Shown piece by piece: positions 35,200 to 44,763 of a stretch of 49,208 nt of DNA. The stretch is from Hyphobacterium sp. SN044 (GTDB taxonomy: Bacteria > Pseudomonadota > Alphaproteobacteria > Caulobacterales > Maricaulaceae). Each line of letters opens with the position of its first letter. The first letter of the stretch is position 1. The notes under the pieces are model-generated. The model was not told the origin of the DNA. It worked only from the letters and a program-made list of their open reading frames with translations, and did not search any database. Made by a program: the position numbers and the translations under genes. Location of the stretch: contig NZ_JAKKUV010000013.1 of NCBI RefSeq assembly GCF_021864465.1, forward strand, positions 1 through 49,208, given 5' to 3'.

Positions 35200-35655
35200 C
35201 TAGATTTTCGCGGCGTCGCGCATCTGCGCGATGGCGAGGCGCGCCAGTTCGTCGGCGCGGTCATTCTCCGGGTGGCCGGAATGGCCCTTCACCCACTCCC
35301 AGGTGACGTCGTGGCGGCGCGCGGCCTCGTCGAGTTCCTTCCAGAGATCGTCATTCTTGACCGGCTTCTTCGCCGCGGTCTTCCAGCCATTGCGCTTCCA
35401 GCCGTGGATCCACTTCGTCACGCCGTCACGGACATAGACGGAATCGGTCACGAGGCGGACGCGCTTGTCCTTGCCCCTGATCGCCTGCAGGGCACGGATC
35501 GCGGCCAACAGCTCCATCCGGTTGTTGGTAGTGTCGGACTCGGCACCGGACAGCTCCTTGCGGTGACCCTTCCATTCCAGGATCGCGCCCCAGCCGCCCG
35601 GTCCGGGATTGCCCGAACAGGCCCCGTCGGTGTGGATCAGGATTTCCGAACTCAA
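35200..35655 (-). CDS. rnhA: Ribonuclease HI
   Basis: A 151-residue RNase HI that cuts the RNA strand of RNA-DNA hybrids. With the TTG start at 35655 the catalytic residues fall at Asp10, Glu48, Asp71 and Asp135, with His125, almost exactly as in E. coli (D10, E48, D70, D134, H124). This supports the TTG over longer starts. The TTG overlaps the stop of the SnoaL-like gene (TTGA), so translation is coupled. Motifs: [49 protein letters not shown]. Confidence 0.95.
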   Translation of the reverse strand: MSSEILIHTDGACSGNPGPGGWGAILEWKGHRKELSGAESDTTNNRMELLAAIRALQAIRGKDKRVRLVTDSVYVRDGVTKWIHGWKRNGWKTAAKKPVKNDDLWKELDEAARRHDVTWEWVKGHSGHPENDRADELARLAIAQMRDAAKI

Positions 35656-36038
35656 CCCGCCAATCCCCGCCGCAAGGCCTCGTCGGCACTCAGCCCCTGG
35701 GCCTTCAGAAATGTCAGGCGATCCCAATATCCTCGCTGGAAACGGATCAAACCGTCCACAACACGAAAGAAGCCGCAGCCGTGCAAACCGTTGGGGTCGC
35801 GCCATTCCAGAATCGCCCAGTCGCCGTCCTCGAAGATGTTCTCGACGATGCAGTCCATGTCTGCGCCTGCAAACTCGCGCGCGAACATCGCGTGTATCGC
35901 GTCGCGGCCTTCGACCGGGTCGGTGTTGACCTGATGGTTCACCGCGTCCTCGGCATAGAGCGACACGACTGCATCAGGGTCAGCCCGGTTGAACGCCTCG
36001 ACCCAGGCTTCGACGGTTTGCCGCGGAGATCGTGTCAT
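35652..36038 (-). CDS. SnoaL/NTF2-like protein
   Basis: A 128-residue protein of the NTF2-like SnoaL fold: [30 protein letters not shown] begins a typical helix-strand unit (quoted in part as [17 protein letters not shown]), then [16 protein letters not shown] and a [17 protein letters not shown] end. Members include polyketide cyclases, isomerases and ester cyclase-like enzymes. The substrate is unknown. It is tightly packed between DUF1801 (4-base overlap) and rnhA (4-base TTGA overlap), which suggests a three-gene transcription unit. Confidence 0.82.
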   Translation of the reverse strand: MTRSPRQTVEAWVEAFNRADPDAVVSLYAEDAVNHQVNTDPVEGRDAIHAMFAREFAGADMDCIVENIFEDGDWAILEWRDPNGLHGCGFFRVVDGLIRFQRGYWDRLTFLKAQGLSADEALRRGLAG

Positions 36039-36463
36039 GACGCCTTCACCGGATAGAGTTTCGACAGGTCACGGATACCGGCCGCGATCAGCTCGCCGAG
36101 GACGTCGAGGTCGATGTCCTCGAGCTTGTTGACGTAGAGGCAGGACTTGCCGGTCGAATGCTTGCCGAGGCGGGCGAGGATCGCCGAGTAATCCTGATAT
36201 CCGGGCAGGATGTAGATGGAGAGCTTGGCCTTGCGCGGCGAGAAGCCGGTGGCCATGAAGTCGCCCTCGCGGCCCGAGTCATATTTGTAGTGATATTCCC
36301 CGAAGCCGACGATGGCCGGGCCCCACATGACCGGCTCCCAGCCCGTCACCTTGCGGAACAGCGCCAGCAGGACCTGCGCCTCGGTGCGTCGCTTGTCCGG
36401 CTCGACCGTCGCGATGAAATCCGCGGCGGACAGCTTTGTGGCCTGGGTCTTGTTCTCGGCCAT
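36035..36463 (-). CDS. DUF1801 protein
   Basis: A 142-residue protein matching DUF1801 (YdhG-like): SAADFIATVEPDKRRTEAQVLL, then GWEPVMWGPAIVGFGEYHYKYDSG and LSIYILPGYQDYSAILARLGKHSTGKSCLYVNKLEDID (partly quoted). This family has no assigned activity. The ATG is preceded by the ispH stop 10 bases upstream on the same strand. It is followed by SnoaL and rnhA in an overlapping run. Confidence 0.85.
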   Translation of the reverse strand: MAENKTQATKLSAADFIATVEPDKRRTEAQVLLALFRKVTGWEPVMWGPAIVGFGEYHYKYDSGREGDFMATGFSPRKAKLSIYILPGYQDYSAILARLGKHSTGKSCLYVNKLEDIDLDVLGELIAAGIRDLSKLYPVKAS

Positions 36464-36473
36464 GATGCCTCCG

Positions 36474-37433
36474 TCAGGCGGCGTCTTCGTTCAGGATGCG
36501 CGGCAGCTTGAACACCACGTCCTCGTCGGTCACGCGCAATTCTTCGACTTCCAGGTCGAAGCGTTTTCGAAAGGCCTCGATCAAACCCTCGACAAGTTCT
36601 TCGGGCGCGGAGGCTCCAGCGGTGATCCCCACCGAACGCACGCCCTGAAGCGCGGACCAGTCGACACCGCTTTCGTCATCGACCAGCCAGGCCTGCTTCG
36701 CGCCGGCGCGCAGTGCGACCTCGACAAGGCGGCGGGAGTTGGACGAGGTGGGCGAGCCGATCACCAGAACCGCGTCGCAGTCCACAGCCATCGCCTTCAC
36801 CGCAGCCTGCCGGTTGGTGGTGGCGTAGCAGATGTCTTCCTTGTGCGGCGCCGCGATCTGCGGGAAGCGGCGCTGCAACTCGGCGACGATGGCCGCCGTG
36901 TCGTCCACCGACAGGGTGGTCTGGGTCACGAAGGCGAGGCGGGACGGGTCTTCCGGCTGATAGGCCGCCGCGTCTTCGACCGTCTCGATCAGTGCAATCG
37001 CACCATCCGGCAGCTGACCGAGCGTGCCGACCACTTCCGGGTGACCGGCATGGCCGATCAGGACGATCTCCTTGCCCGCCTCGAAATGGCGCTGGGCCTC
37101 GACATGGACTTTCGAGACGAGCGGGCAGGTGGCATCGACATAGAGCAGGTTGCGCGCCGCGGCTTCGGCAGGAACCGATTTCGGCACGCCGTGCGCAGAG
37201 AAGACGACCGGTCGGTCGTCGGGGCATTCGGACAATTCCTCGACGAAAACCGCGCCAAGGCGTTCGAGGCGCTCGACCACATGCCGGTTGTGCACGATTT
37301 CATGGCGCACATAGACCGGCGCACCGAATTTGGCGAGCGCGCGCTCGACGATCTGGATGGCGCGGTCGACACCGGCGCAGAAGCCGCGCGGCGCGGCGAG
37401 GGTAAGGCGCATTTGAGGCTGCATGGCAGACAC
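36474..37433 (-). CDS. ispH: 4-hydroxy-3-methylbut-2-enyl diphosphate reductase
   Basis: A 319-residue [4Fe-4S] enzyme of the last step of the MEP isoprenoid pathway, making IPP and DMAPP. Cluster cysteines are Cys19 ([11 protein letters not shown]), Cys103 (DATCPLVSK) and Cys202 ([10 protein letters not shown]). Residues [10 protein letters not shown] around 128-137 belong to the active site. The GTG at 37433, with AGGAG about 10 bases upstream, is chosen; ATGs at 37424 and 37412 are alternatives. A hairpin lies in the leader. Its products feed the UbiA and CtaB prenyl donors. Confidence 0.97.
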   Translation of the reverse strand: MSAMQPQMRLTLAAPRGFCAGVDRAIQIVERALAKFGAPVYVRHEIVHNRHVVERLERLGAVFVEELSECPDDRPVVFSAHGVPKSVPAEAAARNLLYVDATCPLVSKVHVEAQRHFEAGKEIVLIGHAGHPEVVGTLGQLPDGAIALIETVEDAAAYQPEDPSRLAFVTQTTLSVDDTAAIVAELQRRFPQIAAPHKEDICYATTNRQAAVKAMAVDCDAVLVIGSPTSSNSRRLVEVALRAGAKQAWLVDDESGVDWSALQGVRSVGITAGASAPEELVEGLIEAFRKRFDLEVEELRVTDEDVVFKLPRILNEDAA

Positions 37434-37449
37434 GAAAATTCCACTCCTG

Positions 37450-37470
37450 CGGGCCGACCGTTGCGGCCCG
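37450..37470 (-). promoter_or_regulatory. Hairpin in the ispH leader
   Basis: CGGGCCG (37450-37456) pairs perfectly with CGGCCCG (37464-37470) around a 7-base loop. In the leftward message it lies directly before the AGGAG of ispH. It could limit ribosome access or be part of a divergent promoter; nothing more can be said. Confidence 0.4.
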
Positions 37471-37556
37471 GCGATGTGCGTCGTATGACCCTTGCCTATC
37501 TAAGCCGATGGCGGGCGAAATGCACGCCGGGCACTCACCAGGTCAGGTCTTCGCCG

Positions 37557-38108
37557 ATGTTCAAGCGTCTCGCCCTTCTTGCTCCCGTGATCGCCCTCGC
37601 CGGATGTTCCTCGCTGCGCGATGCGCCGGACAATCCGGGCCCGTGCCCGTCTGCGCTGACGCTGTATGACGCGTCGCGCGTCGTGAATCTGCATGGCGAA
37701 GCGGTGTACGACAATGTCGGTTTCACGGGCGAGATCATGGCGGTGCGTTCGCTCTGCCGCTATTATGACGACCGTCCGATCGTCGCGAGCCTGGAACTGG
37801 ACATGGGCTTCGGCCGGGGTCCGGCGGCCTCCGGTTCGACGCACACCTACCAATTCTTCGTGGCCGTCACGCGCCGCGACGTCGCCGTGATCGAGAAGCA
37901 GGTCTTCCCGATCGAAGTGACCTTCCGTGCGGGCGAGGACCGGATCTATCTTCAGGAAACGATCGACGAGATCACCATTCCGAGGGCGACCGAGGAAACT
38001 TCCGGCGACAATTTCGAGATCATCGTCGGCTTCGAATTGACGCCGGAACAGCTGGCCTGGAACCGGACCGGTCAGCGCTTCCGCGTTGATGCCGGACAGG
38101 ACGACTAG
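37557..38108 (+). CDS. Putative lipoprotein, function unknown
   Basis: A 183-residue protein with a lipobox (LAGC) at about residues 14-17 after MFKRLALLAPVIA, so probably lipid-anchored. It has a well-conserved-looking core with CPSALTLYDASRVVN, ALYDNVGF-like VYDNVGFTGEI and a central CRYY, and it ends in an acidic tail. I do not recognise the family. The ATG at 37557 begins the signal; the frame remains open far upstream but that part is antisense to ispH. It is divergent from ispH and runs tightly into argS. Confidence 0.7.
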   Translation: MFKRLALLAPVIALAGCSSLRDAPDNPGPCPSALTLYDASRVVNLHGEAVYDNVGFTGEIMAVRSLCRYYDDRPIVASLELDMGFGRGPAASGSTHTYQFFVAVTRRDVAVIEKQVFPIEVTFRAGEDRIYLQETIDEITIPRATEETSGDNFEIIVGFELTPEQLAWNRTGQRFRVDAGQDD

Positions 38109-38112
38109 GCTC

Positions 38113-39876
38113 GTGGCGTCCATCGCAGACATTCTGACGCGCCGGGCCGGAGCGGCCTTTGCTGCGCAAGGCCTGCCGGACTCGCTCGGCCGGGTCGTGG
38201 AATCCGGCCGTCCGGATCTCGCGCCGTATCAATGTAATGGCGCGATGGCGGCGGCGAAGATTGCCGGCAAGCCCCCGCGCGCGATCGCCGAGGCGGTCGC
38301 CGCCGCGCTTGAGGACGACGATCTGATCGAGACGATCGAGATCGCCGGTCCGGGCTTCATCAATCTGACGCCGAAGACGCATGTCTATGCGATGCGCGCG
38401 GCCGAGATTTCAAACGACGCGCTGTCGGGTGCGGAGAAGGTCGACACGCCGCGCGGCGTGGTGATCGATTTCGGCGGGCCGAATGTCGCCAAGCCGATGC
38501 ATGTCGGCCATCTGCGTTCCTCGATCATCGGCGACAGCCTGCAGCGCCTGTTCCGCTTCCGCGGCGACCGGGTGACCAGCGACGTGCATCTCGGCGACTG
38601 GGGCCTGCAGATGGGCCAGCTTATCACCGAAGTCGCGCGTGTGATGCCGGACCTGCCCTATTTCGACGAAAGCTTCACCGGGCCCTATCCCGACGAGTCG
38701 CCCGTCACCATGGACGACCTGCAACTGCTTTATCCGCGCGCGTCCGCGGCCTGCAAGGAAGACAAGGCGCGCCTCGAAGAAGCGCGCCAGGCAACCCGCG
38801 ACCTGCAGGCCGGCCGGGCCGGCTATGTCGCGCTGTGGCGGCACTTCGCCGCCGTGTCCAAGGCTGCGCTCGAAACCGATTTCGCGGCGCTCGGCGTGCA
38901 TTTCGACCTGTGGAAGGGTGAAAGCGATGTCGATGCGCTGATCCCCGGCATGGTCGAGGATCTGAAATCGCGCGGCGTCACGCACGAGGACCAGGGCGCA
39001 TGGATCATTCCCGTGGCCCGGGAGGACGAGAAGCGCGAGCTGCCGCCCTTTCTGCTCCTGAAATCGGACGGGGCCGCGCTCTACGAGACGACCGATCTCG
39101 CGACCATTCTCGACCGCAAGACCGAGCAGGACCCGGACCTGATCCTCTATGTCGTCGATGCGCGTCAGGCCGATCATTTCGAGAAGGTTTTCCGCGCCGC
39201 CGACAAGGCGGGCTATTTCGACCGCACCCAGCTGGAGCATATCGGCTTCGGCACGATGAACGGGCCGGACGGCAAGCCGTTCAAGACGCGCGAAGGCGGT
39301 GTCCTGAAACTCGCCGACCTGATCCGCATGGCGACCGACAAGGCGCGTGCACGACTGGAGGAAGCCGGGCTGGGGCAGGAGGGCAGCGCTGAGGAACGCG
39401 AGGCGGTGGCCAAGGCCGTCGGGATCGCGGCGATCAAGTTCGCCGACCTCTCCAATTTGCGGACCACCAATTACATCTTCGATCTCGACCGCTTCGTGGC
39501 GTTCGAGGGCAAGACCGGTCCCTACCTGCTCTACGCCGCGGTGCGCATCAAATCGATGATGCGAAAGGCGAAGGATCAGGGCGTCGCGCCGGGCGAAATC
39601 TTCATCGGGGCGGACGAGGAAGCCGCGCTCGTGCGCGCGCTCGACGGGTTCGCGCTGGCGGCCTCCGAAGCCTATGACAAGCGCTCGCCCAACTATCTGT
39701 GCGACCATGCCTTCACGCTGGCGCAGGCGTTCTCGAAATTCTACGCCAACTGCCCGGTTCTGGGGGCCGAGGACGAGGCCGTGAAGGCGTCGCGCCTGGC
39801 GCTGGCCGCGCTGACGCTGAAGCAGCTGGAGACGGTCTTCTCGCTGATCGGGATCGACGCGCCGGAACGCATGTAG
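38113..39876 (+). CDS. argS: Arginyl-tRNA synthetase
   Basis: A 587-residue class I aminoacyl-tRNA synthetase that charges tRNA-Arg. ArgS N-domain: ASIADILTRRAGAAFAAQGL. The HIGH-type motif is HVGH at 130-133 (NVAKPMHVGHLRSSIIGD). KMSK is replaced by the region FKTREGGVLKLADL, as is usual for ArgS. The C-terminal anticodon-binding DALR domain is present. The GTG at 38113 is preferred because it gives the normal ArgS N-terminus and follows AGGACG; an ATG at 38089 would overlap the lipoprotein gene. Confidence 0.93.
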   Translation: MASIADILTRRAGAAFAAQGLPDSLGRVVESGRPDLAPYQCNGAMAAAKIAGKPPRAIAEAVAAALEDDDLIETIEIAGPGFINLTPKTHVYAMRAAEISNDALSGAEKVDTPRGVVIDFGGPNVAKPMHVGHLRSSIIGDSLQRLFRFRGDRVTSDVHLGDWGLQMGQLITEVARVMPDLPYFDESFTGPYPDESPVTMDDLQLLYPRASAACKEDKARLEEARQATRDLQAGRAGYVALWRHFAAVSKAALETDFAALGVHFDLWKGESDVDALIPGMVEDLKSRGVTHEDQGAWIIPVAREDEKRELPPFLLLKSDGAALYETTDLATILDRKTEQDPDLILYVVDARQADHFEKVFRAADKAGYFDRTQLEHIGFGTMNGPDGKPFKTREGGVLKLADLIRMATDKARARLEEAGLGQEGSAEEREAVAKAVGIAAIKFADLSNLRTTNYIFDLDRFVAFEGKTGPYLLYAAVRIKSMMRKAKDQGVAPGEIFIGADEEAALVRALDGFALAASEAYDKRSPNYLCDHAFTLAQAFSKFYANCPVLGAEDEAVKASRLALAALTLKQLETVFSLIGIDAPERM

Positions 39877-39894
39877 GGCGGGCAAATCCCGCGA

Positions 39895-39922
39895 TTGACT
39901 CCTCTGCGCCATGCCGTAAACG
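39895..39922 (+). promoter_or_regulatory. Promoter ahead of the glycine riboswitch
   Basis: TTGACT (39895-39900) and TAAACG (39917-39922) are 16 bases apart and give a start near 39929, about 12 bases before the first aptamer. The -35 is good, the -10 weak. Confidence 0.5.
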
Positions 39923-39940
39923 TGGCGCCACTACCGCCCC

Positions 39941-40130
39941 CGCGGGAGAGACCGGCGAAAAAGGCCGGCGCCGAAGGCGCAACCGCCCCGGAAACGCTCA
40001 GGCCGAAGGACCGCGGGACGCGAAAACGCTGGAAAGCGGGTGCGGGCAACCGCATCCCACCGACGGAGCAAGCGATCCCGGTCCACCGGTTTTCGCGGAA
40101 TCTCTCAGGTCATGAAGACAGCGGGGGCGG
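39941..40130 (+). ncRNA. Tandem glycine riboswitch
   Basis: Two glycine aptamers in series precede gcvT. The first has GGGAGAG, GCCGAAGGCGCAA, GGAAACGCTCAGGC and CGAAGGACCGC in the order of the consensus. The second has GCTGGAAAG, ACCGACGGAGCAAGCG, GGAATCTCTCAGGTC and GAAGACAGCGGGGG. In known systems glycine binding to the pair turns on gcv expression so that excess glycine is degraded. A short hairpin (CTTGG/CCAAG, 40131-40145) and the ribosome-binding GGAG (40163-40166) follow, so control may be at translation start. The assignment rests on sequence consensus only. Confidence 0.92.
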
Positions 40131-40172
40131 CTTGGGCTAACCAAGCGCGCCGTAACCCGTCTGGAGACCTGA

Positions 40173-41267
40173 ATGTCCGACGCCAACCTACATCACACAC
40201 CGCTCGATGCGCTGCATATCGAGCTGGGCGGCCGCATGGTGCCCTTCGCCGGCTATTCGATGCCGGTGCAGTACGAAGGCATCATGGCCGAGCACAATCA
40301 CACGCGTGACGCTGCCGGCCTGTTCGACGTCTCCCACATGGGACAGGCGCGCTATGTCGGCGACGAAAGCGCATTGGAAAAGCTGATCACGGCGGATTTG
40401 ACGGCGCTGCAGCCGGGCGAGCAGAAATACACGCTGCTGCCGAATGAGCAGGGCGGCATTCTGGACGATCTGATGGTGTCCCGCCCGGACGCGGACGGTG
40501 TTTTCCTGGTGGTCAACGCCGCCACGAAGGAAGCTGACTTCGCGCGCATCGCCAAGGCGACGCAGGGCAAGGGCACGCTGGAAATCCTCGCCGACCGCGC
40601 GCTTCTGGCGCTGCAGGGGCCCAAGGCGAAGGACGTTATGGCACGTCTCGCCCCGGACGCCGCCAAGATGGTCTTCATGCAGTGCGGCCATTTCGACCTT
40701 CTCGGCACCGACGCGATCATCTCGCGCTCCGGCTATACCGGCGAGGACGGGTTCGAGATTTCCATTCCCGCCGCCGAAGCGGAACGCATCGCCCGCGTAC
40801 TGCTGGCGGAGCCGGAAGTGAAACCGATCGGTCTCGGCGCGCGCGACTCGCTGCGCCTTGAAGCCGGGCTCTGCCTTTATGGCCACGACATGGACGAGAC
40901 CAAGACGCCGGTCGAAGCCACTCTGATGTGGGCGGTCGCCAAGCCGCGCCGCGAGCGCAAGGACTTCCCGGGCGCTGAGACCGTGATGGCGATGTTCGCC
41001 GACGGCCCGCAGCGCAAGCGGGTCGGCTTCACCATGGCCGGCGCGCCGGCGCGCGAAGGCGCGGAAATCGTCAAGGACGGCAACACGATCGGTGTCGTCA
41101 CCTCCGGCGGATTCGGCCCGACGGTGGGCGGACCAGTAGGCATGGCCTATGTCGACACCGAGTTCGCCGTGCCCGGCACCGAAATCGAGATCCTCGTGCG
41201 CGACAAGGCCCGTCCGGCCACGATCGCGAAAATGCCGTTTGTCGAACAACGCTATTACCGCGGCTGA
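40173..41267 (+). CDS. gcvT: Aminomethyltransferase (glycine cleavage T protein)
   Basis: A 364-residue T protein of the glycine cleavage system. It transfers the methylene group from the H-protein lipoyl arm to tetrahydrofolate and releases ammonia. The N-terminal [19 protein letters not shown] and [26 protein letters not shown] and the C-terminal VGFTMAG and [18 protein letters not shown] are typical. The ATG at 40173 lies 7 bases past TGGAG. It is the first gene of the riboswitch-controlled operon. Confidence 0.97.
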   Translation: MSDANLHHTPLDALHIELGGRMVPFAGYSMPVQYEGIMAEHNHTRDAAGLFDVSHMGQARYVGDESALEKLITADLTALQPGEQKYTLLPNEQGGILDDLMVSRPDADGVFLVVNAATKEADFARIAKATQGKGTLEILADRALLALQGPKAKDVMARLAPDAAKMVFMQCGHFDLLGTDAIISRSGYTGEDGFEISIPAAEAERIARVLLAEPEVKPIGLGARDSLRLEAGLCLYGHDMDETKTPVEATLMWAVAKPRRERKDFPGAETVMAMFADGPQRKRVGFTMAGAPAREGAEIVKDGNTIGVVTSGGFGPTVGGPVGMAYVDTEFAVPGTEIEILVRDKARPATIAKMPFVEQRYYRG

Positions 41268-41293
41268 GCGGCCGCATCAGGGAAGGGAAGATC

Positions 41294-41659
41294 ATGAGCA
41301 CCCATTTCACCAAGGACCATGAGTGGATTCGCGTCGAAGGCGACGAGGCCGTCGTGGGCATTACCGCCTATGCCGCCGAACAGCTGGGCGATGTCGTCTT
41401 CGTCGAACTGCCGGCGACCGGCAAATCCTTCGGCCAGGGCGACGAGATGGCCGTGGTCGAGTCCGTGAAGGCGGCCTCGGAAGTCTATGCGCCGGTCTCC
41501 GGCGAGATCGTCGCGGTCAATGACGCGCTCGAAGACGCGCCGCAGACCGTCAATGAAGCGCCGACCGGCGATGGCTGGTTCGTGCGCATCAAGCTGGCCG
41601 ACAAGTCCCAGCTCGACGGCCTGATGGACGAAGCCGCCTACAAGCAGCACATCGCGTAA
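41294..41659 (+). CDS. gcvH: Glycine cleavage H protein
   Basis: A 121-residue lipoyl carrier that shuttles the aminomethyl group between the P, T and L proteins. The lipoylated lysine is Lys59 in [14 protein letters not shown]. The rest ([38 protein letters not shown] region) matches the family at normal length. AGGGAAG lies 9 bases upstream. Operon spacing is 26 bases after gcvT and 32 before gcvPA. Confidence 0.98.
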   Translation: MSTHFTKDHEWIRVEGDEAVVGITAYAAEQLGDVVFVELPATGKSFGQGDEMAVVESVKAASEVYAPVSGEIVAVNDALEDAPQTVNEAPTGDGWFVRIKLADKSQLDGLMDEAAYKQHIA

Positions 41660-41691
41660 CCGAACTCCCGACAGGAAGGCCGAAAGCCGCC

Positions 41692-43035
41692 ATGCGTTAT
41701 CTCCCGCTGACTCCGCAGGATCGTGCGGACATGCTTGCCAAGATCGGCGTGAAGTCGATCGACGACCTGTTCACCGACGTGCCGCAGGCGGCGCGTCTCG
41801 GCGGCACGGTCGACCTTCCGAAACACATGACCGAGCTTGAAGTCGAGCGGCATGTTTCGAAGCTGGCCTCGAAGAACACGCCGGCCTCGTCGGTGCCTTT
41901 CTTCGTCGGCGCCGGGGCCTACAAGCACCACGTGCCCTCGACCGTGGATCACCTGATCCAGCGTTCGGAATTCCTGACGGCCTACACGCCGTATCAGCCG
42001 GAAATCAGCCAGGGCACGCTGCAGACCCTGTTCGAATTCCAGACCCAGGTCGCGCTTCTGACCGGCATGGATGTGGCCAATGCCTCCATGTATGACGGCT
42101 CGACGGCTTGCGGCGAAGCCGTGGTGATGGCGAGCCGGGTGACGAAGCGGAGGAAGGCGGTGCTCGCCGGTTCACTGCACCCGCACTACGCCGACACCAC
42201 CAAGACGCTCTGCAAATATCTCGATATCGACGTGGTATCCGAGCCGGCCCGCCATGACGGGCTTGGCAAGCTGACCGACCACATCACCGAGGAAACCGCC
42301 TGCGTCGTCGTTCAGACGCCGGACGTGTTCGGCCGCCTGCACGACCTCGAACCGGTCGTGAAGGCCGCGCACGACAAGGGCGCGCTGGTGATCGCCGTCT
42401 TTACCGAGCCGGTCTCGCTGGGCCTCGTGAAGTCGCCCGGCGAGATGGGCGCGGACATCTGCGTCGGTGAAGGGCAGGGGATCGGTGTCGGCCTGAATTT
42501 CGGCGGACCTTATGTCGGTCTCTTCGCCTGCAAGAACGACCGCAACTTCATCCGCAACCTGCCGGGCCGCCTGGCCGGGGAAACCGTCGATGCTGACGGC
42601 CGCCGCGGGTTCGTTCTGACCCTGTCGACGCGCGAGCAGCACATCCGCCGCGAGAAGGCGACGTCGAACATCTGCACCAATTCCGGCCTGTGTGCGCTGG
42701 CCTTCACCATCCACATGACGCTGCTGGGCGAGAAGGGTTTGCGCCAGCTCGCCCGTCTCAACCATGAGACGGCCTGCGACCTTGCCGACCGTCTGACCTC
42801 GGTCCCGGGTGTCGAGCTTTTGACCGACAGCTTCTTCAACGAGTTCTCGCTGAAGCTGCCGAAGCCGGCCGCTGGCGTCGTCGATGCGCTGGTCGAGAAA
42901 GGCGTGCTGGGCGGGGTTCCCGCGAGCCGCCTCTTCCCGGGCGCGCTTGAAGACGTGCTGATCGTGGCTGCTACCGAAACCAATACCGAAGCCGATCTGT
43001 CGGCCTTCGCCGCTGCGCTGAAAGAGGTGCTCTGA
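41692..43035 (+). CDS. gcvPA: Glycine dehydrogenase subunit 1 (P protein, N-terminal half)
   Basis: A 447-residue alpha subunit of the split glycine decarboxylase. It starts [19 protein letters not shown] and carries the P-protein substrate-site segments [22 protein letters not shown] (partly quoted) and [10 protein letters not shown]. Like other N-terminal halves it lacks the PLP-binding lysine, which lies in gcvPB. The two halves assemble into one heterotetramer. It ends 2 bases before gcvPB. Confidence 0.97.
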   Translation: MRYLPLTPQDRADMLAKIGVKSIDDLFTDVPQAARLGGTVDLPKHMTELEVERHVSKLASKNTPASSVPFFVGAGAYKHHVPSTVDHLIQRSEFLTAYTPYQPEISQGTLQTLFEFQTQVALLTGMDVANASMYDGSTACGEAVVMASRVTKRRKAVLAGSLHPHYADTTKTLCKYLDIDVVSEPARHDGLGKLTDHITEETACVVVQTPDVFGRLHDLEPVVKAAHDKGALVIAVFTEPVSLGLVKSPGEMGADICVGEGQGIGVGLNFGGPYVGLFACKNDRNFIRNLPGRLAGETVDADGRRGFVLTLSTREQHIRREKATSNICTNSGLCALAFTIHMTLLGEKGLRQLARLNHETACDLADRLTSVPGVELLTDSFFNEFSLKLPKPAAGVVDALVEKGVLGGVPASRLFPGALEDVLIVAATETNTEADLSAFAAALKEVL

Positions 43036-43037
43036 TC

Positions 43038-44603
43038 ATGGCGCTCAATTCCCAAGGACGCCCGACCCGCATGGCCGAGAATCTCTCGACCGGCGGCTAT
43101 GCCGACACCTTCTCCGGTTCGCGCGGTCTCGATCAGTCCGAACCGCTGATCTTCGAGCGCGGCCGCAGCGACAATACCGGTGTCGACCTGCCCAAACCGA
43201 AGGGCACGAAGACCCGTCTCGGCGGTCTCGACCGCACGGCGGATATCGGCCTGCCTGGCCTCGCCGAGCCGGAGGCGATGCGCCACTATGTCCGCCTGTC
43301 GCGGAAGAATTACGCGATCGACCTCGGCCTCTATCCGCTCGGATCGTGCACCATGAAGCACAATCCGCGCCTCAACGAGAAGATGGCCCGCCTGCCGGGC
43401 CTGGCGGACATTCACCCGATGCAGCCTCAGCAGACGGTGGAAGGCGCGATTGAGCTGATGGGCGAGCTCGCGCATTGGCTGATGACGCTGACCAACACGC
43501 CCTGCGTCGCCCTGTCGCCGAAGGCCGGCGCGCATGGCGAATTGTGCGGGATGATGGCGATCCGCGCGGCGCTCGACGCGCGCGGTGAGACGAAGCGCCG
43601 CCGCGTGCTGGTGCCGGAATCGGCCCACGGCACGAACCCGGCAACGGCCGTGCAGTGCGGCTTCACGACCGATGAAATTCCGGCCGATGCGACGGGCCGG
43701 GTCGATCTGGAAGCCCTCAAGGCCAAGCTGGGTGACGATGTGGCCGGCATCATGCTGACCAATCCGAACACGTGCGGCCTGTTCGAACGCGACATCAAGA
43801 CCATCGCCGACCTGATCCACGATTGCGGCGGGTATTTCTATTGCGACGGGGCGAATTTCAACGCCATCGTCGGCCGCGTACGCCCGGGCGATCTCGGCAT
43901 CGACGCGATGCACATCAATCTGCACAAGACTTTCTCCACGCCGCATGGCGGCGGCGGCCCGGGTTCCGGCCCGACCGTCTTCTCCGAAGCGCTGGCACCC
44001 TTCGCGCCGGTGCCGCGGGTGGAGCAGACGAAGGACGGCTGGCGCCTGATCGAGCAGGAAGCGGATGCCGATGGCGAACCCTTCGGCCGCATGACGGCCT
44101 TCCATGGCCAGATGGGCATGTTCTCACGGGCGCTGACCTACATGCTCAGCCACGGCTCGGACGGTCTGAAGCAGGCGTCGGAAGATGCGGTTCTGAACGC
44201 CAATTACATCCTGGCGCGCCTGAAGCACGTCATGACGCCGGCTTTCGACGGCACCTGCATGCACGAGGCGCTGTTCGACGATCGCTTCCTGAAGGACACC
44301 GGGGTCACCACGCTCGACTTCGCCAAGGCGATGATCGACGAGGGCTATCACCCGATGACAATGTATTTCCCGCTCGTCGTCCACGGCGCCATGTTGATCG
44401 AGCCGACCGAGACCGAATCGAAATCGGGTCTCGATCGCTTCTGCGACGTTCTGGAGGCGCTGTCGGAAGCCGCAAAGGCGGGAGACACCGACCGTTTCCG
44501 CGCGGCTCCGGTTCACGCCCCGACCAAGCGTCTCGACGAGACGCAGGCGGCGCGCAATCCGGTGCTCCGCTGGACGCCGCCGGTCGTGGCTGCGGCCGAG
44601 TAG
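43038..44603 (+). CDS. gcvPB: Glycine dehydrogenase subunit 2 (P protein, C-terminal half)
   Basis: A 521-residue beta subunit of the split P protein, decarboxylating glycine with PLP. The PLP lysine is Lys297 in MHINLHKTFSTPHGGGGPG, and ESAHGTNPATAV lies upstream as expected. The C-terminal PTETESKSGLDRFCD is also typical. The N-terminal extension of about 50 residues before LPKPKGTK is common in alphaproteobacterial GcvPB. It is the last gene of the operon; no gcvL or L protein is adjacent. Confidence 0.97.
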   Translation: MALNSQGRPTRMAENLSTGGYADTFSGSRGLDQSEPLIFERGRSDNTGVDLPKPKGTKTRLGGLDRTADIGLPGLAEPEAMRHYVRLSRKNYAIDLGLYPLGSCTMKHNPRLNEKMARLPGLADIHPMQPQQTVEGAIELMGELAHWLMTLTNTPCVALSPKAGAHGELCGMMAIRAALDARGETKRRRVLVPESAHGTNPATAVQCGFTTDEIPADATGRVDLEALKAKLGDDVAGIMLTNPNTCGLFERDIKTIADLIHDCGGYFYCDGANFNAIVGRVRPGDLGIDAMHINLHKTFSTPHGGGGPGSGPTVFSEALAPFAPVPRVEQTKDGWRLIEQEADADGEPFGRMTAFHGQMGMFSRALTYMLSHGSDGLKQASEDAVLNANYILARLKHVMTPAFDGTCMHEALFDDRFLKDTGVTTLDFAKAMIDEGYHPMTMYFPLVVHGAMLIEPTETESKSGLDRFCDVLEALSEAAKAGDTDRFRAAPVHAPTKRLDETQAARNPVLRWTPPVVAAAE

Positions 44604-44623
44604 GGCTCCGGCGAAACTGAATC

Positions 44624-44669
44624 GGGCGTATCTCCGTTTCCCGACTGCGGGAGGGACGGCGATACGCCC
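44624..44669 (+). terminator. Terminator of the gcv operon
   Basis: GGGCGTATC (44624-44632) pairs perfectly with GATACGCCC (44661-44669), and CCGT/ACGG and TTCCC/GGGAG inside extend an imperfect long stem. It follows the gcvPB stop by 20 bases. Confidence 0.6.
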
Positions 44670-44763
44670 CATTCCCGTCTCTTTCCGGCGCGATGTTGCA
44701 GTATCGTCCTATCCGTGGACGGTCCGGCACCCTATTTCAGGGACCGGTTGGAAAGTTGAGACG

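Noticed and set aside
36312-38108. 598-residue frame containing the lipoprotein
   Set aside because: The upstream 415 residues are antisense to DUF1801 and ispH; the signal peptide starts at 37557.
42510-44105. 531-residue leftward open frame opposite gcvPA and gcvPB
   Set aside because: Antisense shadow; the gcv genes carry all expected motifs.
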